This document shows, one piece after another, positions 50,942 to 64,000 of a DNA stretch of 64,000 nucleotides. A model generated the notes under the pieces. It had not been told where the DNA came from, searched no databases, and worked only from the letters and a program-made list of their open reading frames with translations. The stretch covers positions 26,623,001 to 26,687,000 of the forward strand of contig JAMPIT010000566.1 of the NCBI GenBank assembly GCA_026261815.1, in the 5' to 3' direction. The position numbers were made by a program, and so were the translations under genes. This DNA comes from Monarcha castaneiventris obscurior (lineage: Eukaryota > Chordata > Aves > Passeriformes > Monarchidae). The number at the start of each line of letters is the position of its first letter. Position 1 is the stretch's first letter.

Positions 50942-53029
50942 CTTTAGGGAAAGAAATCAAAATAACTATTTTGTAAGCTGCATGTAAGCTAAACCATGTA
51001 TTTCATTATGAGAACTGTGATACCAAAGCAGACTAACAGTCCATCCTTTTTTTCTTTTTTCCAGGTGATAATCATTAAAAGATTCTAAAGGATAAATTCA
51101 TAGTGTTAATTGCCTAGCAGTTCCTGAGTTCCAGCAACAAAATCCAAGTATTTTTGATCTGGGCTTTGTTTGGGCTTTTTTAGCATTCTTCTGACACAAT
51201 GGAGATCAAGAACAGGCTTTAAAGTACTCAAAAAACATTCACTACAGTCCTATTTACTTCTGTTTTCTCCAACATTTTAGACAATGCCTTTTATTCAGAT
51301 ATACTTTCTAATTCCTGCACTAGGAAAAAAATTACTGGGGGTTGATGGTGTTTAAATAAAAATAATGTCTGGGAAGCACATAGTTTTTTCAAATATTACA
51401 GACATTTAATGCTAACAGCAAGAGGTTTTCAGTACTGTTATGAAAGTAAATATATTAAAACATTTGTTTTCATTTTAGATACACAGTTAAAGGTGTATTT
51501 GCCTTGTAATGATTATTCTCTCTGGGCTGCCTGTTTTGATTATGTATGTAAGGAACAAAAATGTATCTTTTTTTCATGATCAAGCTTCTTTCAAGCACAG
51601 ACTCATTCTCAAGGCATTAAACACTAGGGAAAAACATCTGGCTCTCTGTGTCAGGCCTGACCACAGCACAGCACTCAAGCTTATAGCACATACAGCTCCA
51701 CAAAATGAAGAATAATACACATTTGGGTTTTTCAGATGTATGTGGAGTGGGACTATCCATGTTCATATCCAATGAGGCACCAAGGAGAACAGTATCACCT
51801 ACTTCCCTCAAAAGCAGATCTGACTGAACGCTTCATCAGAAAATGTCCAATGGGATTTACATCTTTTTAAACCAGTTATTATCATGGAAAAGGATCAGAC
51901 AAGTGTGACCTACTGCTCCCACCCCAAAATTTGCTTGTAAATAGAACTGGTTTTGATTTAGGCATTTTAGTCAATTGTAGGGAAAACCCCAAAACAAACC
52001 TAAGCAACCACAGACTAAAAAAATCCCAAAACAACACAAAAACCAGCCAAACATATTTCCCAAAGCCCATGTCTGAATAAGTCAAGATTTGCTTTTGTTC
52101 CTGTTTTCCTTCAAAACTGTCCAAAAATGTCAAAGTTTTCACTTTGAGTGAACTTTGAGTTTATAAATTTTCAGCTTAAGAAATCCTCCTGAAAAACACT
52201 ACAAAGGATTCCAAAGGATAAGAAAAACATCATTTCCTGTTTTTTCTTACCAGTCTAAGTTTGTGCCATAAAAGGCTCCAACAGAAAACACTGGACAGCT
52301 GGTTAAAGCATTTATACTTATATCAAGATGTTAAGAAAACCCTGGATGATTGTGCACCTTTTACCTTCTTCATCAGTGTTTACCATTCAATGTGCTTTGG
52401 GTCAAAAAGCAAACCTCTAACATTCCTTGCTCAGAGAAATAAAAATTTTAGGTATCTCCAAAGAAATGAAAGACTATACAAGCTAGTTTCAGTATCTATT
52501 GTCTTCATAAACCTGTTCAGATTAGGGGAAATAATTCTTCCTGCTGGAAGAGTATTTGACTGTTCTTATCAGCCCCACCAAGGCAATGAACAGATATCAT
52601 GGTACTACAACAATCCTTATACTCCTAAAAATAATTTTTAAACTTCAATTTTGATTAGTGCTCCTTCTGGGATTAACACCTCCACAAAAAAGAACCAAAT
52701 GAGCTGGCATGCTGTACTAGAGGACTTAATACCATGTTTCTGGTCTAATCACCGTTTTCAAATTAATGAAGGGAGTGGTGGTGGGGATGGTGCTGAGGAT
52801 GGAGGGAAACCATCATGAAGGATAGACTTAATCCAAATAGGAGAAGGATTTTCAGAGAAACAGAAATACACAGGTTAAACTTTGCATTTAGGATTGCATA
52901 ACCAAAGCAATGTATAGGAAAATGTATCTGTTTCATGCTTATAAAAACAAAAACTTTATGAAGAGCTGGTCTACATATTTCCTACAGAATTCTTTAAATC
53001 TTGTTCTACAGCTAAGATTTTACACTGAC
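50942..53029 (-). other. PRKX: PRKX intron
   Basis: A phase-0 intron of 2088 bp with donor GTCAGTG at 53029 and acceptor CCCTAAAG at 50942 on the minus strand. A 126-codon plus-strand frame at 52261-52641 begins with TTG and resembles nothing known, so it is not a nested gene. No recognised repeats. Confidence 0.9.
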
Positions 53030-53087
53030 CTTCATATTTCCTAGTCGTCTTGTTCTGTCAACCACAAGCAGCTTCTTAATAAGGTCT
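53030..53087 (-). CDS. PRKX: PRKX coding exon (residues about 273-291)
   Basis: A small 58-bp exon with acceptor TTTCTTTACTTCAG and donor GTCAGTG. It starts with the last base of a Lys codon (phase 2) and encodes DLIKKLLVVDRTRRLGNMK. The Arg in DRTRRLG is the conserved subdomain XI arginine that pairs with the Glu of the APE motif and stabilises the C-lobe. The sequence matches human PRKX at all 19 residues as I recall it. Confidence 0.95.
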
Positions 53088-56000
53088 CTGAAGTAAAGAA
53101 AACATGTTCTCTGTTAAACAGAAGTAATTTATATTTGACTGTCATACAAGTGTTAACAGAATACAACATACTTCCCTTTGACCAATTCATTTCCTCATAT
53201 TTTAGGGTATTTAAGAGCAAACAATAAAAAAGAATCTAACAGAATTCTTGCAAATTACTTTTAGACTCTTTCAAGAAACAAAGGAAAAATCTCTCTCTCG
53301 CTCCTGCCCCTTGCCAAGTAGCACCATTTCTTTGTATTTTTGTATTTTGCTGGGCATTCCAAATCTCAAACTCGATCTCCAGCCTGTTTGTCATAACTCA
53401 ACACTAATATATATTAAAAACACAGATAAAGCTGCACCCTCATCTTTATGCTAAATACCCAGAGAAACCATGGAAGAGTTAGTCATCTGCTTTAAACTAG
53501 TAACATCTATAATTTCATTGAAAACAAAAAGCCTCAGTGAGATACTGGTTCATTGAACAGATCTACATAAAGCTAAATCAACATTTTAAAAGATTAACAA
53601 ACATAAAACTCTTCCATTTTAATAGCAAAGTTCTTCAAATATTAAGCCCCAAACAACTATAACGTAAACCGAAAGTATCATAATTGATGGAATTAGCTTG
53701 ATTAGTTATGAGTTGAAAGGAAAATATGGCTTCGTATTTCTATAAGCAGTTATATCTTACCTCAAAGATTATTTTGTTAGTTAATTTTAGAAAAATGGCA
53801 TTCTGGTCTAATTGCATAAAGTACCAGTGACAAGAAAGAACAAAAGCTCAACCATCCTTATTTCTACAATCTCACATAGTCCTGAGAGATGACATACAGA
53901 ATGAAATGCTGGAGATTACAGAATATGGCTGGTTTCAATTTTAAACCATATGAAATACTAAAAAAAAAAGTCAACAGTTTTATTTACAGAAAATAACACA
54001 AACATAACAATGACACACCTGCCTCTTTTCATCCTTACCTGTAACATCTACTACCCCCCCCCAACAAAAATAGCATTGTGTCACCTATCCTTGAAATCGC
54101 AAAAGTGTATGCAGAAAGAACATATGAACTGAATGTGCCAGACTGTTTAAAAAGCTGTTGCATTTGGCAGGAATACAATTCTAAAATTCAACTGGAAAAA
54201 TATTCAATTACCAGGTACACAAATAAAAAAGTCCATGTAGAAAGCAATTTTTAAAACTCTCATGATTATTCCAGACAATCAATATTTGAATTAGATTAAA
54301 TCTAATTAAATGTGACCAGCTCCTTTTACAATCACCTTCACAGCAATATCACTTTCTACTTCACAAAAAAGACCATTCCATATGGAAGAGGCTACAAGGA
54401 TGACTATAAGCACACTTTAAAACAGAAGTAGGACTGAAAAGAAATACAGAAACCCATAAAGACATTCACAGAGTTTATAACCTAAGATACTTTCCTATTC
54501 CTATAAAACCAGACAACATTTCAGGAATCATTCTTGGCTTCCTTCAAAAATTCATCATAGAACAGTTAAGGGATGAGCTTACTTGGTGATACTGTGTTGT
54601 CACTAAAGATGATACTTGCTGCAATGGACAGAAGAAATATCCATTGAATTGAAACAAATAATAGATGGTTTACTACTTCTTTACTACATTGGTTCAAAAA
54701 ATAATTTAAAAATTATCATATTAAAATTAATTCAATAGATATGTTGCTGTATGTATTGGGAGAATCAAGTCTCTCCAGACAAATAATCACTAAAATGCTG
54801 TTCCAGTGACATTTTGTTTGGAGTTTTCCAAAACTGGCTTTTCAAAGAAAAATTTACAAAAGCAGTAAGAAAGAGTTACATTCATGCAGCAGGCGGGAAG
54901 GCAGAAGTGGTACAAATTCAGAAAGTAAAAGGTGCAGGAGGGTGATGGGGGTAGGTTAGTAAAATAATGTCAATGCCCATAAGCTCAAGTAGTACATATA
55001 CCTAGGGAGAGAACTGATCTCAGAGGTCAGGAAGGCAAATAATTTTGCTGCCTCAGAACAGAGAGTTAAAAGACTGTATAGCACTAATACTTCAGACACT
55101 GTCTGGGTGTGGCAGGACCCAAGACAGTCTTCTTGCTGGCTGAGATACTGACTTACTGGAAGGAGAGAAAACAAATGGGCTAAAAAAGTAAGGTAAGAAG
55201 CAGACTGCCTTCACTGGACAAAATAATCCTGGCACTTGCTTTAAGTTAGTGATGCAGATATGTTCAAAGACTATCCAGCTCTGCACATTGTGGTTTAAAA
55301 CAAGGAAGAAGGGTTGAGGGCTAAGACATTGTGCTCACAACTCACTACAGAAAGCAAGTGAAGCCACAGAAACAGTGTGGCCAGCAAGACAGGCCAGTGC
55401 TTGTCCCCCCATACTTGTCACTGGTGAGGCCACACCTACTGCTCTCGTGTCCAGCTCTGGGCCACTCACTTCCAGAAAGACATTGAGATGCTGGAGTGTG
55501 TCCAGAGGAGGGCAATGGTGAAGGGTCTGGAGGGCAAGTCTTGTGAGGAGTGGCTGATAGAGCTGAGCTTGTTTAGCCTGGAGAAAAGGAGGCTCAGGGC
55601 TGACCTTATCAGTCTCTGTAACTGCTTTCACTATATTACGTGGGTTGTTACTGATGACAACCTAATTTGAGGTGTTCCAGCTTCTGGTCACAATATTATA
55701 CTTCAGTGCACAGAATACTACAAGAGATAATCAGTTTTCTTTCCAATACCAATTGGATTAGGAAGACCAGATAATGAGAATACACTAAACTGGAAACAGC
55801 TTAGAGTTACTAAGAGAAAACTGTTACAAAGAAACAAAAATATGAGACTCATCAGCCTAAGGGGATGCAGACATGCTTCATTCACTGCACCCAATGATTC
55901 AGTAGAGGCTTAAAAAAAAAAAAAAGGCACCTTTCTCAAACGATTAGTTTTGCTTTTATCTGCTTACCCATTAGTGACAGCAAGAAAGTCCATGTCTAAC

Positions 56001-56714
56001 AAAACATCATGAATGATTAACACAGGAATAACTTCCTGTCTTCAGTCCCTCACTCAATTATCTTTGGTTCCTAAGAGAAACTTCATGCTTTTAACTGCAT
56101 TTCCTCTGTTTTAATGTTTACTAAAAATTTTTTCAGTTATGGAATTTTAAATAGAAAAAACCATTTCATCTGCAATATACCTTTAACAATTGCAGAATAC
56201 TGAGAATTAAACTCACATTACATGTATATGTAATACTGCAAACTGAACTGGGCCCCCACTATCATAAATTTAAAGTTGGTTCTACACTAGAACTTCTGAA
56301 GTACCAGACTTCTTTCAAGTAATTATGTTGAGAGTGATTTAAGTGGTAGGTATCCATAGATAGAAATAATGTTCTCTTCCTGCTCTTCTAATTTTTACTC
56401 AAATTACCTCCTCATATTTCTCCTCTTTACCTTCTTACAGTACAAGCAAATGAAGCTTGTACAAGGCAGAAAAGCATTAAATATTCCAAAATATTAAGAA
56501 AAGAGCCAGATACTACCTTAAAACTGTATCACAGCCTTGAAGCCTACCAGATATATGTTATTTGGACTGCAAGTGTAAATGTAATATAACATTTTCCAAC
56601 ATGATGTTTCAGAAAATCAGAATCTGAAATCAGGTCTTCTAAAAAGATTCTTTAGAAACAGTGCTCAGGGGATGTTTAGAATAGAAAAGATAGTGTTGGG
56701 AGTTACGGACTTAC
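53088..56714 (-). other. PRKX: PRKX intron with CR1 fragment
   Basis: A phase-2 intron of 3627 bp (donor GTAAGTC at 56714, acceptor TACTTCAG at 53088). It holds a degraded CR1 element at about 55390-55645 and a 9-base C-run at 54054-54062. Otherwise nothing is recognised. Confidence 0.9.
55390..55645 (+). mobile_element. CR1 LINE fragment inside a PRKX intron, antisense to the gene
   Basis: The plus strand carries blocks of CR1 ORF2 end: a LVRPHL segment, then GATGCTGGAGTGTGTCCAGA (MLECVQRRA), [13 protein letters not shown] and [12 protein letters not shown]. The frame shifts between the first and second block, so it is a broken coding remnant. Both the 5' part and the 3' UTR with ATTCTATGA repeats are missing. 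The insertion is in opposite orientation to PRKX and well away from its splice sites. Confidence 0.9.
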
Positions 56715-56810
56715 TTTACATATAAATCCAAATGCCTCGGGAAATCTATTTTGCCAGCAAGAATCTTCTGATATATACCAAATGGATTGTCATCAAAAAA
56801 TGGAGGAAAC
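56715..56810 (-). CDS. PRKX: PRKX coding exon (residues about 241-271)
   Basis: A 96-bp exon with acceptor TGTATTTAAATAG and donor GTAAGTC. It begins with the last base of a Gly codon and ends with two bases of a Lys codon (phase 2 on both sides). It encodes FPPFFDDNPFGIYQKILAGK, then IDFPRHLDLYV. This is the C-lobe region after the F helix, containing the FPPFFDD..IYQKI pattern shared by PKA-type kinases. Only LDLYV against human LDFHV differs. Confidence 0.95.

Positions 56811-64000
<7,190 letters not shown>

Noticed and set aside
52261..52641. 126-codon plus frame in a PRKX intron considered as a nested gene
   Set aside because: It starts with TTG, has no recognisable domain and lies in typical AT-rich intron.

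Overview
The window looks like nuclear DNA of a bird. Coding sequence is sparse and split by introns with GT..AG borders. There are several fragments of CR1 LINEs, the dominant avian retroposon, a few very old SINE/LINE remnants and one retroviral LTR. There are no bacterial-type operons. Most of the window is AT-rich non-coding DNA, and nearly all open frames in it are chance frames. A turtle or crocodilian cannot be excluded from sequence alone, but the low repeat load fits a bird best.

The one gene I can establish is PRKX, a cAMP-dependent AGC-family serine/threonine kinase, on the minus strand at the right end. Five coding exons are present at 62583-62702, 56715-56810, 53030-53087, 50864-50941 and 47708-47833. 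They join in phase and encode the last 158 residues plus the final base of the preceding Arg codon. This covers the activation loop, the APE motif, the C-lobe and the C-terminal tail ending in FKNF. The exons for the ATP-binding N-lobe lie beyond base 64000. A good splice donor 23 nt after the stop codon (47684) and a good acceptor at 47264 suggest the main 3' UTR sits in a further non-coding exon running leftward from 47263, probably for several kilobases.

Layout: 1-38735 is gene-poor, probably intergenic DNA downstream of PRKX. It holds two long homopurine pentanucleotide arrays (2831-3095 and 19235-19427), CR1 fragments (22506-23147 minus, 35815-35902 plus), an older CR1/L3-like fragment (8846-8975), MIR-like SINE remnants (23751-23795, 27700-27765) and small microsatellites. 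A 1.53-kb retroviral LTR with a 5-bp target-site duplication occupies 38741-40269. The stretch 40275-47263 contains the candidate PRKX 3' UTR. From 47264 to the right edge come PRKX exons and introns, one intron carrying a third CR1 fragment (about 55390-55645).

I found no new biological system here. The points most worth checking are the PRKX 3' UTR intron, the LTR with a primer-binding-site-like sequence inside its apparent 3' end, and the two purine/pyrimidine mirror arrays.
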